Positions 16,319 through 25,444 of a stretch of 64,000 bases of DNA are shown here, in pieces. The notes below the pieces were generated by a model. It was not told where the DNA came from. It saw nothing but the letters and a program-made list of their open reading frames with translations, and ran no database searches. Position 1 is the first letter of the stretch; every line of letters begins with the position of its first letter. The position numbers were made by a program, and so were the translations under genes. Source of the stretch: Desulfitobacterium dichloroeliminans LMG P-21439 (lineage in GTDB: Bacteria > Bacillota > Desulfitobacteriia > Desulfitobacteriales > Desulfitobacteriaceae); the NCBI RefSeq assembly GCF_000243135.2, contig NC_019903.1, forward strand, positions 348,001-412,000, in the 5' to 3' direction.

Positions 16319-18499
16319 GTGAAAGCCAGCAATAATCCTTGGTGGATGCGAATAAGAGTTCATGTTCTTCTCTTTGGGGTCAGCATGTCGATACTTCCCG
16401 TTTTTTTCTTAGGGTATCTAAGCTTTACCTCTGTGAAGCAACACTTAGAAGAGAATATTTATGAACAAAATTATCAACAGATAACAATGCTAGCCAGTGA
16501 GATAGAAGAGCGCTATACAAATCTAGAGAATACCTTAGCACAGACAACAGAGGTCAACGCAAGGACCCTCTTAGGCCAAGACCAAAGTGTGCGTCGAATT
16601 GTCTTAGGTACCCTGATGCGAACGGAGCCCTTTATTGATGAAATAAAAGTGGCAAATCTAGATTTCACTACTATTGACCAGGTAGCACGCACAGAGACCG
16701 TACCAAAGAACTTTCCTTCGGGAGAAATCGAGCATCAACTCAAAGAAGAAGAATCGATCGGTTCGAGCCCCATATTTTTTTTCCAGGATGGCCGACCGGC
16801 TATGTATTTGACTTTGAAACTAAAAGATCCTCTAACGCATCTGCCCATAGGGTATCTGCAAGCTAAAATTGACCTGAAGAAAATCAATAGCAGGGTAGAA
16901 AGCACCCTGCTTGATCCTTTGGAGTATATTTATCTCATTGACGAATCGGGGAATCTAATCGGACATACTGACTTTAGCCTTGTAGTTCAGAAGGCTAAGG
17001 TAAATAATGCTTCTATTCAAGACTTTTTTGAGGGACAAAACGATTCTTTTGGAAGTCGGTATAAAAATATCCAAGGGATCTCTGTCATTGGGTCTTTTGT
17101 ATCCTTAGACAACCTTGGATGGGCTATCTTTATTGAACAGCCTAGCAGCGAAGCCTTTAAGACTATTCATACCTTAGCCCTACAGCTTATAGTGATAGCC
17201 GTTTTAATTATGGTTATTGTCCTTATCTTAAGTATTGGATTTGGGCTAAAACTTGTAGATCCGATCGAAAACGTGGAAAGTCGAGTTAGAGAAATCATTT
17301 CCACGGGTAACTTAGATAATCATTTGCCTATTGAAAATTGGAATGAGATAGGACGATTGGTCCAATCGTTCAATCAACTACTGAATTACTTAGATCAGAA
17401 AAATCTAAATCTGAAAGAGGAAAAGGAACTTTTGACTACCGTTGTCGACGGAATCGGAGCGGGGATGATCCTTTTAAACTCTGAAAGAAAGATTATCTGG
17501 TGGAATCCAAAGTTTACGGAATGGTTTGGCAATGAAATTATCAATTTATCTTACGAGGAGGTTGTAACGAGGGCTTCAGAGGACGGGGCAATGTATGAGA
17601 ATGGTCGTAATGTTACCCTATCCTCTCATGGTGTAACTCGCCACCTTCGCCAGATGGAGTATAAGTTGTCACCTGATAACCCAGAGAATGCAGCATACCT
17701 TCTGCTCATTGAAGATGTTACTCAAGAGGTGGAATTAGAGGCTAGAATGCTCAAAACGGATAAGATGGCTGCGATTGGTCTTCTTGCTTCGGGTGTTGCC
17801 CACGAAATCAATAACCCCTTAGCTATCGTAGCCGCTCATAGTGAAGATCTGCTTGATCGTCTTGAGGAAAAAGACCCTGAGCTTACCGAAGAGGAGATTA
17901 CAGAAGGTTATCATGTTGTTTTAGAACAAATTGCCCACTGTAAAAAAATCACTTCTAATTTATTAGGCTTTGCTCGTAAAAATCCAACTGAAGAATTGGT
18001 GGATCTGAAATCAGCAACTTTAAAAACATTAGAACTCTTAGCCTATAGGGCAAGACAAAACAATGTCCGCCTTATAGATGAGCTTGAAGAAGATTTATTA
18101 GTATGGGGAAATGAAAATGAGTGGCAACAAGTCGTTCTTAATATTGTAACGAATTCTTTAGATGTATCAGATAGAGATAGTATCATAGAAGTCAGAGGAT
18201 ATAGGGAGATAGAAAAGAGCAACCTTAATACGATGGATGATTACGATAGTACGGATGGGGAGAAGGAAGTCATCAAGATTGAGATAAAGGATTATGGTCC
18301 TGGCATTTCAGCACGGGATCAAAAGAGTATTTTTGACCCCTTCTTTACCACGAAATCCGTAGGTAAAGGAACAGGATTGGGATTGTTTGTGTGTTATGAA
18401 ATTATTCGAAAAATGCATGGTACAATAGAAGTTAAAAGTGTTGAAGGTGAAGGAACCCTTGTTACAATTACTTTATTCGTTCAAAAAGAGGTGGCTTAA
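16319..18499 (+). CDS. Membrane sensor histidine kinase, partner of the sigma-54 activator
   Basis: 726 residues. A first membrane segment (about 14-36), a large external sensor domain of the double-Cache type (about 37-280), and a second membrane segment (about 284-310). Then come a HAMP helix pair, a PAS-like domain (GAGMILLNSERKIIWWNPK), a HisKA domain with H495 in ASGVAHEINNP, and a C-terminal ATPase with N box (NEWQQVVLNIVTNSLD), DYGPGIS and GKGTGLGLF. The external domain implies a small-molecule ligand outside the cell. GTG is the start; the stop touches the ATG of the regulator gene at 18500. Confidence 0.92.
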   Translation: MKASNNPWWMRIRVHVLLFGVSMSILPVFFLGYLSFTSVKQHLEENIYEQNYQQITMLASEIEERYTNLENTLAQTTEVNARTLLGQDQSVRRIVLGTLMRTEPFIDEIKVANLDFTTIDQVARTETVPKNFPSGEIEHQLKEEESIGSSPIFFFQDGRPAMYLTLKLKDPLTHLPIGYLQAKIDLKKINSRVESTLLDPLEYIYLIDESGNLIGHTDFSLVVQKAKVNNASIQDFFEGQNDSFGSRYKNIQGISVIGSFVSLDNLGWAIFIEQPSSEAFKTIHTLALQLIVIAVLIMVIVLILSIGFGLKLVDPIENVESRVREIISTGNLDNHLPIENWNEIGRLVQSFNQLLNYLDQKNLNLKEEKELLTTVVDGIGAGMILLNSERKIIWWNPKFTEWFGNEIINLSYEEVVTRASEDGAMYENGRNVTLSSHGVTRHLRQMEYKLSPDNPENAAYLLLIEDVTQEVELEARMLKTDKMAAIGLLASGVAHEINNPLAIVAAHSEDLLDRLEEKDPELTEEEITEGYHVVLEQIAHCKKITSNLLGFARKNPTEELVDLKSATLKTLELLAYRARQNNVRLIDELEEDLLVWGNENEWQQVVLNIVTNSLDVSDRDSIIEVRGYREIEKSNLNTMDDYDSTDGEKEVIKIEIKDYGPGISARDQKSIFDPFFTTKSVGKGTGLGLFVCYEIIRKMHGTIEVKSVEGEGTLVTITLFVQKEVA

Positions 18500-19891
18500 A
18501 TGAAACGCATACCGAAGGTATTGATTATAGATGATCAGGACGCTTTACGTGAGATAATCGCCAAAAGATTAAAACGCAATGGTTATGAAGTAATACAAAC
18601 AGGGACGGCTGCAGAAGGGCTAGCCTATATAAAGGACATCTTGTTTGATACGATTTTGTTAGACATCAAGTTACCGGATGGAGATGGACTGAAGCTTCTG
18701 CCCCAGATTAAAGAGCTCCAACCCGACCTTCAGGTTGTGATGCTTACTGGGCATGGGACCATCGAGTCAGCGATAGATGCCATGAAGCTTGGCGCCTATG
18801 ATTACCTCACAAAACCTTGCAATTTATCAGAACTGGAATTGACACTGCAAAAGGCCTTGGAAAAAAGGGAATTGCTCCTTGAAAATACTGGCCTTAGGCA
18901 GGTTGTGCGTCGCCAGGCTTCCGGATTTACCCTTATTGCTAAAAGTCCTAAGATGCTAGAAGTCCTCGAACTCACTCGAAAGGTAGCCCAGACGGATGCG
19001 TCAATCCTCATTCAAGGGGAGAGCGGTGTAGGCAAGGACTTAGTGGCCCAAGCGATTCATGCCTGGAGTGCACGATCAAATCGCCCCTACATCCCCCTTA
19101 ATGCAGGCGCTATTCCAGAGCCCTTGATGGAAAGTGAACTTTTTGGGCACGAAAAAGGAGCCTTTACCGGAGCGGGAGCTCAGAAGATTGGCCTTGTAGA
19201 AATGGCAGACCAGGGCACCCTTTTTCTCGATGAAATTGGGGATATGCCTTTAAGCTTACAGGTAAAGCTTTTACGATTTTTAGAATCGGGTGAGTTTCGT
19301 CGTGTAGGGGATACTAGGCTCAGACGCGTTAACATTAGGGTCATTGCCGCCACTAATCGCAACCTTCACGAGGAGATAAAGGAGGAGCGTTTTCGGCAGG
19401 ATTTTTATTATCGCTTAAATGGTGTGACCCTGGGAGTTCCGTCCTTGCGTGAACGGAGTGAGGATATCCTGCCCCTTGCTGAATATTTTCTAGAAAAAGC
19501 CAATAAAGAAGAATTATCTACAAAACCCTCAGTGCTAGCTCCAGAAACAAAGAAAAGCTTGTTAGCTTATGACTACCCAGGAAATGTACGAGAGCTTTCC
19601 CATCTTATAAAAAGAGGACAAATACTTGCCAGCGATGGGGTCATTAATCCCTCAGATATTTGGCCCGAAAAAGTCGAAGTCAACTTAAAGCCCTCGAAAG
19701 CGCTTGATCCTATCAATGAACTTAACTCTATTGCCCAGAGTGACAATCTCCTCAAGCTAGAAGAAGTAGAGAGACTTTATATTCTTGCTACGCTAGAAAA
19801 GCTTAACGGCAATAAACCACTAGCTGCCAATCTTTTGGGAATTAGTCTTAGAAACCTGTACCGTAAGCTTCAGAGTTATGATAAAGATTAG
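18500..19891 (+). CDS. NtrC-family sigma-54-dependent response regulator
   Basis: 463 residues in the classic three parts. The receiver has D11/D12 and phospho-acceptor D55. The central AAA+ domain has Walker A GESGVGKD (about 173-180), the sigma-54 contact loop GAFTGA (about 220-225) and Walker [10 protein letters not shown] Fis-type helix-turn-helix ends the protein ([20 protein letters not shown]). GAFTGA shows it works with sigma-54. The only sigma-54 promoter I found in the window is that of the YeiH gene at 14606, so that is its probable target, through the TTTTGTCA repeats. It is co-transcribed with the kinase gene. Confidence 0.94.
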   Translation: MKRIPKVLIIDDQDALREIIAKRLKRNGYEVIQTGTAAEGLAYIKDILFDTILLDIKLPDGDGLKLLPQIKELQPDLQVVMLTGHGTIESAIDAMKLGAYDYLTKPCNLSELELTLQKALEKRELLLENTGLRQVVRRQASGFTLIAKSPKMLEVLELTRKVAQTDASILIQGESGVGKDLVAQAIHAWSARSNRPYIPLNAGAIPEPLMESELFGHEKGAFTGAGAQKIGLVEMADQGTLFLDEIGDMPLSLQVKLLRFLESGEFRRVGDTRLRRVNIRVIAATNRNLHEEIKEERFRQDFYYRLNGVTLGVPSLRERSEDILPLAEYFLEKANKEELSTKPSVLAPETKKSLLAYDYPGNVRELSHLIKRGQILASDGVINPSDIWPEKVEVNLKPSKALDPINELNSIAQSDNLLKLEEVERLYILATLEKLNGNKPLAANLLGISLRNLYRKLQSYDKD

Positions 19892-19924
19892 GGAAGAATA
19901 AGCTCATTTTTCGTTTGCCTGAAT

Positions 19925-19947
19925 TTGTTTGTTCTAAATACAAACAA
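19925..19947. promoter_or_regulatory. Inverted repeat between the regulator and selO
   Basis: TTGTTTG (19925-19931) and CAAACAA (19941-19947) around nine bases. It could be a weak terminator or an operator; no T-run follows. Confidence 0.3.
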
Positions 19948-19994
19948 TAGATAGGTAAATATTTAGGGCCCATCATTTTTAAAAGGAGATAACT

Positions 19995-21467
19995 ATGATA
20001 AATGAGCGAGAAATAGTAAAAGCCGGATGGAATTTCGACAATACCTACCCTGATCTTCCTGATTCTCTTTATACGAAGCTCGGCCCAGTCCCCGTCAATT
20101 CGCCGAAGTTAGTTATTCTCAATGAAAGCTTGGCAGAGAGCTTGGGGCTTGATGCTCAGTTGTTAAAAAGCGATGAAGGTGTAATGGTGTTTGCCGGGAA
20201 CATGCTTCCTGAAGGTGCTGAACCTCTGGCCCAAGCCTATGCCGGGCATCAATTCGGTCGTTTTACCATGTTAGGTGATGGCAGGGCCTTATTGCTGGGC
20301 GAACAGGTGACACCCGAGGGTGAGCGCTACGATATCCAGCTCAAAGGTTCAGGTAAAACACCCTACTCGCGCGGAGGGGACGGTCGGGCGGCACTTGGCC
20401 CCATGCTTCGTGAATACATCATTAGTGAGGCAATGTTTGGGTTGGGGATTCCTACAACTCGCTCCTTAGCGGTAGTTACAACCGGTGAGACAATTGTTCG
20501 TGAAACTATGTTGCCGGGTGCGATACTCACCCGTATAGCCGCTAGTCATATTCGTGTGGGTACCTTTCAATATGTTTCACAGTGGGGTACCGTCGAGGAT
20601 CTCCGGACCCTAGCCGAATATACTTTAAAACGTCATTTTGGACCAAGGGAAGCTGAAAACCCCTACCTAATGTTGCTTCAGGGAGTCATTAAACGTCAAG
20701 CTTCACTCCTTGCTCACTGGCAGCTGGTTGGATTTATTCACGGGGTAATGAATACCGATAACATGGTGGTTAGTGGGGAGACCATTGATTATGGTCCTTG
20801 CGCCTTTATGGATACTTATGATCCTGCCACCGTCTTTAGTTCGATTGATCGTCAAGGTCGGTATGCCTATAGGAATCAACCCTATATGGCCGCTTGGAAT
20901 CTCGCCAGATTGGCTGAAACCCTTATGCCATTACTCAGTGCAGATGAGGAGGAGGCTCTTAAAATTGCAGAAGCCGAGGTTTCCCAGTTTTTTGAACTGT
21001 ACGAGAAAAATTGGCAGGCTGGGATGAGGGCTAAGCTGGGGCTATTTAATGAAGAGGCGGAGGATGAGTCTCTAATTAAGGACCTTCTTGATTTAATGGA
21101 AAAGCATCAGGCAGATTATACGAATACCTTCCTTGCCCTAACCTTTGATAAACCGGGGGATTCAACTTTATTTAACAGTGGGGAATTCGTCGAGTGGAAG
21201 GAAAAGTGGCTAGGGAGAATAAACAGACAACAGGAATCGACGCAGTCCTCACACCAGTTGATGAGAAACAGCAATCCTGCTGTCATCCCACGTAACCACC
21301 AGGTAGAGGCTGTCTTGCAAGCTGCAGTGGAAGAGGGAGATTATCGCAGTTTAAGACAACTTCTCCAGGTTCTTGCGCAACCTTATGCTCACTTGCCGGA
21401 ACAACTTGAATATAGTAACCCGCCGGAGCCTTCTAGCTGCGCTTATCGCACCTTCTGTGGCACCTAA
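19995..21467 (+). CDS. selO: Protein adenylyltransferase SelO (YdiU/UPF0061)
   Basis: 490 residues, full family length. SelO is a pseudokinase-fold enzyme that transfers AMP to Ser/Thr/Tyr of proteins in redox stress. Signatures present: [51 protein letters not shown] and DYGPCAF. The extreme C-terminus is the usual YRTFCGT, with Cys where eukaryotic SelO often has selenocysteine. AAAAGGAGATAACT precedes ATG 19995. It stands alone between the two-component genes and a methyltransferase. Confidence 0.93.
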   Translation: MINEREIVKAGWNFDNTYPDLPDSLYTKLGPVPVNSPKLVILNESLAESLGLDAQLLKSDEGVMVFAGNMLPEGAEPLAQAYAGHQFGRFTMLGDGRALLLGEQVTPEGERYDIQLKGSGKTPYSRGGDGRAALGPMLREYIISEAMFGLGIPTTRSLAVVTTGETIVRETMLPGAILTRIAASHIRVGTFQYVSQWGTVEDLRTLAEYTLKRHFGPREAENPYLMLLQGVIKRQASLLAHWQLVGFIHGVMNTDNMVVSGETIDYGPCAFMDTYDPATVFSSIDRQGRYAYRNQPYMAAWNLARLAETLMPLLSADEEEALKIAEAEVSQFFELYEKNWQAGMRAKLGLFNEEAEDESLIKDLLDLMEKHQADYTNTFLALTFDKPGDSTLFNSGEFVEWKEKWLGRINRQQESTQSSHQLMRNSNPAVIPRNHQVEAVLQAAVEEGDYRSLRQLLQVLAQPYAHLPEQLEYSNPPEPSSCAYRTFCGT

Positions 21468-21542
21468 ATCGCCCAGCATACATACGAAGGATTCGCATAC
21501 TTCAGATTGAATTGATTTTAAAAACGGAGTTGGGGGTAAACA

Positions 21543-22103
21543 ATGGACAAGAAGCAAATGAAGTTGGAAAATCCAAAACGGCTTGAGGAGCTGAATCCGC
21601 AAGGAACTTTGAAGCGAATCGGGTTTCAAAGAAGTCATGTCTTATGTGACATTGGAGCAGGAAGTGGTATTTTCACACTTCCCGCCGCAAAAATGACCGA
21701 TGAGGTTGTTTATGCAGTAGAGGCAAATTCTGAGATGTTGAAGATCATTGAAGGAAAAGCTAAGGATGAGAAGATTAATAATATTAAATATGTCTATGTC
21801 GAGGATGACCATTTTGATATAAAAGGAAAATCAGTCGATTTTGTTTTATTGGTAACCGTTTTACACGAAATTGAAGGCAAATCCGTCTTTATGAAAGAGA
21901 TCGAGAGATTGTTAAACGATCAGGGTAAGATTGCGGTAATCGAGTTCCACAAACGCGAGACTCCCATGGGCCCTCCCATCCCCCATCGAATCAGTAAAGA
22001 AGACGTTTTGAGTGCCTTAGCTGATATAGATTTTGAAGTACAGGATGAGTTCGAGTTAGGGGAAAACTTTTATTGCCTCACTTTTGCCAGAAAAGACAAA
22101 TAA
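21543..22103 (+). CDS. Class I SAM-dependent methyltransferase
   Basis: 186 residues. The N-terminal half has motif I LCDIGAGSGIFTLPAA and the acidic end of strand 2 (YAVEANSEML); motif IV is VDFVLLVTVLHEI. The C-terminus (GKIAVIEFHKRETPMGPP) is like UbiE/arsenite-methyltransferase-type enzymes, but the cysteines of ArsM are absent. The start is unusual for such enzymes: KRLEELNPQGTLKRIGF is a helix often seen in small-molecule methyltransferases of anaerobes. No terminator is evident before the glutaredoxin gene 51 bases downstream. Confidence 0.88.
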   Translation: MDKKQMKLENPKRLEELNPQGTLKRIGFQRSHVLCDIGAGSGIFTLPAAKMTDEVVYAVEANSEMLKIIEGKAKDEKINNIKYVYVEDDHFDIKGKSVDFVLLVTVLHEIEGKSVFMKEIERLLNDQGKIAVIEFHKRETPMGPPIPHRISKEDVLSALADIDFEVQDEFELGENFYCLTFARKDK

Positions 22104-22154
22104 AAATAGGATAAAACGTCATACTAAATACATCTCATGAAAGGAGAATTTAGT

Positions 22155-22385
22155 ATGAAGAATGTAACCATGTTTACAACCAAAACCTGACCGCATTGTA
22201 CAATCGCGAAGAAGTTTCTTTCGCAGAACAATATTCCCTATGTTGAAAGGGATGTCAATGTAGATTCTGAGGCGCTTATGGAACTGCAACGAAGAAAAAT
22301 AGGTGGAGTACCCACGTTCTTTATTGACGAAGAAGTTGTGGTAGGATTTGATAAGAATAAAATTCTAGAGCTAGTTGAGCACTAG
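22155..22385 (+). CDS. Selenocysteine-containing glutaredoxin (UPHC active site)
   Basis: Read with UGA at codon 12 (22188-22190) as selenocysteine, this is an intact 76-residue glutaredoxin: MKNVTMFTTKT-U-PHC, then KKFLSQNNIPYVERDVN, the cis-proline GGVPTFF, VVGFDKN and a last helix. The normal motif is CPxC, so UGA stands exactly at the catalytic first cysteine. AAAGGAG lies eight bases before ATG 22155. A SECIS-like hairpin follows the UGA. Such proteins reduce disulfides. The stop TAG overlaps the stop of the convergent methyltransferase gene. The alternative, a nonsense-mutated pseudogene, is less likely because everything else is intact. Confidence 0.85.
22191..22232 (+). promoter_or_regulatory. 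Candidate bacterial SECIS hairpin
   Basis: Starting just after the UGA: ATTGT (22195-22199) can pair with ACAAT (22228-22232), and GCGAA (22206-22210) pairs with TTCGC (22220-22224) around a GAAGTTTCT loop with G-T near the top. Bacterial SECIS elements lie immediately downstream of the UGA and show a G in the apical loop, as here. Confidence 0.6.
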
Positions 22386-23008
22386 GAAATCGCCCGGCAT
22401 ACATACCATGACGAACGGGACCCCGTGGGGATGATGTCAACTTGGTCAAAAACTTCTTTAAGCTCGGGCTCTATTTGCTTAATAAAGTTGAAGTAATCAC
22501 CGCCCTCTAGGGTCTCTGCCATATCCGTAATAAAGGAACGGTTTTGGTTATAATCGATAAGAATGACATACCCTTTTGCTACCCTGTTCATCTCTTGGTA
22601 CATTGCTATTCTCTGCTGGGCATTTAACCCATGGGCAACAAAGGATGCTAGGGATACGTCAAAGCTATGGTCCGGAAAGGGTAGACCGGTAAGCACATCG
22701 GCTCGCACAAGGGGAATCTCCTTCTTGGCGAGCCTTTTTGTAGCCACCCCAAGCATACCCCGGCTGGGCTCCGCTCCGGTAATTTTCCATCCCGCATTAT
22801 GCAATACAAAGCATAAAGCACCGGTGCCACAGCCCACGTCTAATGCTGTTGGGTAAACTGGTAAGGGGAATTCTTGCTTAACCTTTTCTAGATCACTCTT
22901 ATACCTACGGGTTTGGTACTTGAAAAAAAGCCCATACATCGGTGCGATACGGTCAAATAAAGTTATCCCCCGGTCGTCGGTAGTCCTGCTCTTCTTTTTT
23001 TGCTCCAT
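22382..23008 (-). CDS. Class I SAM-dependent methyltransferase
   Basis: 208 residues from ATG 23008, chosen because AGGAGGC lies nine bases before it; an upstream in-frame ATG at 23068 has no ribosome site. Motif I is ALDVGCGTGALCFVLH, the acidic loop is ITGAEPSRGML, and PFPDHSFDVSLASFVAHGL marks motif IV. This is the general UbiE/Methyltransf_11 type; the substrate is unknown. It converges on the glutaredoxin gene, and the stops of both genes share the bases around 22382-22385, so there is no room for a terminator. Confidence 0.88.
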   Translation of the reverse strand: MEQKKKSRTTDDRGITLFDRIAPMYGLFFKYQTRRYKSDLEKVKQEFPLPVYPTALDVGCGTGALCFVLHNAGWKITGAEPSRGMLGVATKRLAKKEIPLVRADVLTGLPFPDHSFDVSLASFVAHGLNAQQRIAMYQEMNRVAKGYVILIDYNQNRSFITDMAETLEGGDYFNFIKQIEPELKEVFDQVDIIPTGSRSSWYVCRAIS

Positions 23009-23305
23009 CGAATTTTGCCTCCTATTCCGCCACCTAGAGTTATGTTCACCGGCAATATTCCCTTCCATTTTATCTGAGGCGAATCTCCACTAAGTTAGAG
23101 AAAAAGGTAGCACCATTGCCCATATCGGAAAGGCGACTGGGGGTGAGGGAATTTATCCCGCCACGAATAGACAGATTGTCTAGCATTAAACTAATCTTAT
23201 ATTTCGTTTGTGCTACCCTGAATTCCTACATAGTGATTTAGGAAACTTGGCTTGTGTGAAGAATGAGCAGAAGCGATAACAAAAGAGGCCTTTACAAAGT
23301 GAACC
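23009..23305. other. Intergenic region, no gene seen
   Basis: Divergent spacer between the methyltransferase (leftward) and the GntR operon (rightward). A promoter for the operon starts at 23291. No other gene or RNA is recognised. Confidence 0.5.
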
Positions 23306-23351
23306 TTATAGCATAAACTATAACCACAGTACATTACATGACTAATGTACT
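23291..23351 (+). promoter_or_regulatory. Promoter and palindromic operators of the GntR/ABC operon
   Basis: TTTACA (23291-23296), 17 bases, TAAACT (23314-23319). The -10 lies in an inverted repeat TTATAG-N6-CTATAA (23306-23323), and a second repeat AGTACATTA-N6-TAATGTACT (23328-23351) covers the transcription start. YtrA-type GntR proteins repress their own operons at such sites. Confidence 0.65.
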
Positions 23352-23380
23352 AATGGACTCCTAATAAAGGAGGTAGGGTC

Positions 23381-23776
23381 ATGATCTTTAAACCAGATAG
23401 CATTAAGCCAATCTATGTGCAAATCGCCGAGTGGTTGGAAACAGAAATATTAAGCGGTCAACTGGCCGAGGATGAGCGAGTTTATTCTCAATATCAATTG
23501 GCGGAGATGTTTACTATTAATCCTGCCACAGCTGCCAAAGGGCTTAATCTTCTGGCAGAGGAAGAAATCGTTTACAAGAAGCGGGGTCTGGGCATGTTCG
23601 TGTCTACCCAAGCGAAGGAATATATATTAACCAAACGCAAGCAGCAGGTCCTCGGTCAGATGATCAAGGATGTGGTGGCCGAGGCCCAACGTTTAGGGGT
23701 AGAGGAAAAGGAATTGCTCCAGATGATGAAGCAGGCACGGGAAGAAATCTATCGGGGAGGAGATGGAGAAAGATGA
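23381..23776 (+). CDS. GntR-family regulator, YtrA subfamily
   Basis: 131 residues. A winged helix (PIYVQIAEWLETEILSGQL, then SQYQLAEMFTINPATAAKGL) is followed by only a short helical tail instead of a large ligand domain, which is the YtrA pattern. YtrA-like proteins control the ABC genes they sit beside. AAAGGAGGTAGGGTC precedes the ATG. The end overlaps the ATPase gene by four bases, and palindromes lie over the promoter. Confidence 0.92.
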   Translation: MIFKPDSIKPIYVQIAEWLETEILSGQLAEDERVYSQYQLAEMFTINPATAAKGLNLLAEEEIVYKKRGLGMFVSTQAKEYILTKRKQQVLGQMIKDVVAEAQRLGVEEKELLQMMKQAREEIYRGGDGER

Positions 23777-24699
23777 GTGTAATAGAAGGTTTGCATCTAA
23801 CGAAGGGCTATGGAGCGCTTCATGCAATTCAAGATTTATCCTTCACGATTGAAGCCAACACAATCACCGGGCTCATCGGCAGAAACGGGGCGGGGAAGAC
23901 TACCCTTTTAAAGTTGATTGCCGGTCATCTTAGACCCACCCAGGGGGAGCTTAAGGTCTTTGGCCAAAAGCCCTTCGACAATCTAGCGGTCGCTGGAAAC
24001 ATGATCTTCGTGAGTGACAGCATGACCTTTCCGGACTCCTTTACCTTGCTCAATATTTTAAAGGAGGTCGCTGATTTTTATCCTAACTGGAGCCAATCGA
24101 TTGCCCAAGGTTTATTTGATTATTTTCAGCTCAATCCCCATCAGCGGTACAGCAATCTCTCCAAAGGAAGCAAAAGCACGTTCCAGGCTATTATCGGGAT
24201 TGCCTCGCGGTGTCCTTTAACCCTCATGGATGAACCCACCACCGGTATGGATTCGGCGGTGCGTAAGGATTTTTACCGAGCCTTGCTTAAGGATTATATT
24301 GAGCACCCTCGCACGGTGATTTTATCCAGTCACTTGTTAGGTGAGCTGGAAGATATTTTAGAGGATATTCTCCTCTTAGACCAAGGAACTAAGAAACTGC
24401 AGATGTCTACCCTAGACATGAAGCAATACGCCCTAGGCTTCCGTGGTAATGCCCAGGCCATCGAAGATCTCCTTCAAGAACACCTCCAGGGAAGCTCACC
24501 GGGGGAAGGGATTCTTCGCCGCGAAGAGTTTGCTAAGGGAAGTCTTTACGTAGTGGTCAAGGCAGAGCATCTTGTGGCTGGTTATGAGCGGATTCGGCAG
24601 CACGATGTGGAAGTGGTGCCCATAGCACTGGATGATCTTTGTATTTATCTCACAGCCAAGACCAAAGGAGGGATCGATGATGTCTTTAAACGAGGTTAG
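23773..24699 (+). CDS. ABC transporter ATP-binding protein (YtrB/BcrA-like)
   Basis: 308 residues. Walker A GRNGAGKTT near residue 39, a signature segment degenerate as LSKGSKS, Walker B LTLMDEPTTGMD and the H-loop ILSSHLLGE. The last 80 residues are an accessory domain as in drug and lantibiotic ABC ATPases. It overlaps the regulator gene by four bases and the permease start by about 20, so translation is coupled. The set of GntR regulator, ATPase, permease and anchored protein resembles the ytr and cell-envelope stress transporters; the cargo is unknown. Confidence 0.92.
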   Translation: MSVIEGLHLTKGYGALHAIQDLSFTIEANTITGLIGRNGAGKTTLLKLIAGHLRPTQGELKVFGQKPFDNLAVAGNMIFVSDSMTFPDSFTLLNILKEVADFYPNWSQSIAQGLFDYFQLNPHQRYSNLSKGSKSTFQAIIGIASRCPLTLMDEPTTGMDSAVRKDFYRALLKDYIEHPRTVILSSHLLGELEDILEDILLLDQGTKKLQMSTLDMKQYALGFRGNAQAIEDLLQEHLQGSSPGEGILRREEFAKGSLYVVVKAEHLVAGYERIRQHDVEVVPIALDDLCIYLTAKTKGGIDDVFKRG

Positions 24700-25444
24700 G
24701 CTAGCACCCGTCAGTTTGAAGCAGATTACCGCAAAGCAATATCTTTATAAGCTCAAGGGACATTCAGGGTTGATCCTTACTCTTGTCTTTATCCAACTAT
24801 TGAGTCTCCTGTTTTCCCTAGGGTCCCGTGGAGGTATGTCTTCAAGTAATGAATTCCTGCAGGTCGTTGTCAACACGTATTCCGGAGATGTCTTCTTAGT
24901 CTTCTCGTTTATTTGGATGGTGGTAGTCTCTTCCTTTCTGATTTCCCAACCGTATCAAAGCATAGAGTTTTCAGTAGTAAATAACCGGGTTACCAGCCAT
25001 CTCTCAAATATCCTGCTGATATTGACCTATGCGGTCTTCGCCGGCATAACCGCCACTTTAATGACAATACCCCAACGCTTTCTCCTGCTTATGACCCTCA
25101 AAGAATCGGAATTCCTCTTTGGTGGGTTGCAGATTGTACCCGGGGATCTCCTCTTGGGCTCCTTGGTCGCCTGTTTGTATTTGCTGCTCTTGGGGGCAGG
25201 TGCCTATTTTATTCAGACGGTTAGCCAGTCCTTGAGCAAGAAGCTGGGGATCATTCTTTGGATCACTCTCTTCGCTTTTGGCTTCGGTTATATACGCATC
25301 CTTGCTTTTCAAATGGGCAATCTCCTGAGCTTTTATACAGGGGAAAGTTCTTTGGGACTCTTTGTGGGTAAAGTGATCGGCAGCATCGTTCTACTTTTTG
25401 GGCTAAGTATCCTTATCTCACGGCAAACGGAGGTAAAAAGATGA
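24677..25444 (+). CDS. ABC transporter permease
   Basis: About 255 residues with six hydrophobic segments (for example LILTLVFIQLLSLLFSLGS and VIGSIVLLFGLSILIS). AAAGGAGGG lies just before the tandem ATG ATG (24677/24680); the second has the better spacing. It overlaps the ATPase gene and the next gene (four bases at 25441). It is the membrane partner of the ATPase at 23773. I cannot name the family more closely. Confidence 0.88.
   Translation: MMSLNEVRLAPVSLKQITAKQYLYKLKGHSGLILTLVFIQLLSLLFSLGSRGGMSSSNEFLQVVVNTYSGDVFLVFSFIWMVVVSSFLISQPYQSIEFSVVNNRVTSHLSNILLILTYAVFAGITATLMTIPQRFLLLMTLKESEFLFGGLQIVPGDLLLGSLVACLYLLLLGAGAYFIQTVSQSLSKKLGIILWITLFAFGFGYIRILAFQMGNLLSFYTGESSLGLFVGKVIGSIVLLFGLSILISRQTEVKR

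Noticed and set aside
22155-22385. Reading the glutaredoxin gene as a nonsense pseudogene
   Set aside because: The only break is a UGA at the exact catalytic cysteine, followed by a SECIS-like hairpin; random decay would not choose this site and leave all else intact.
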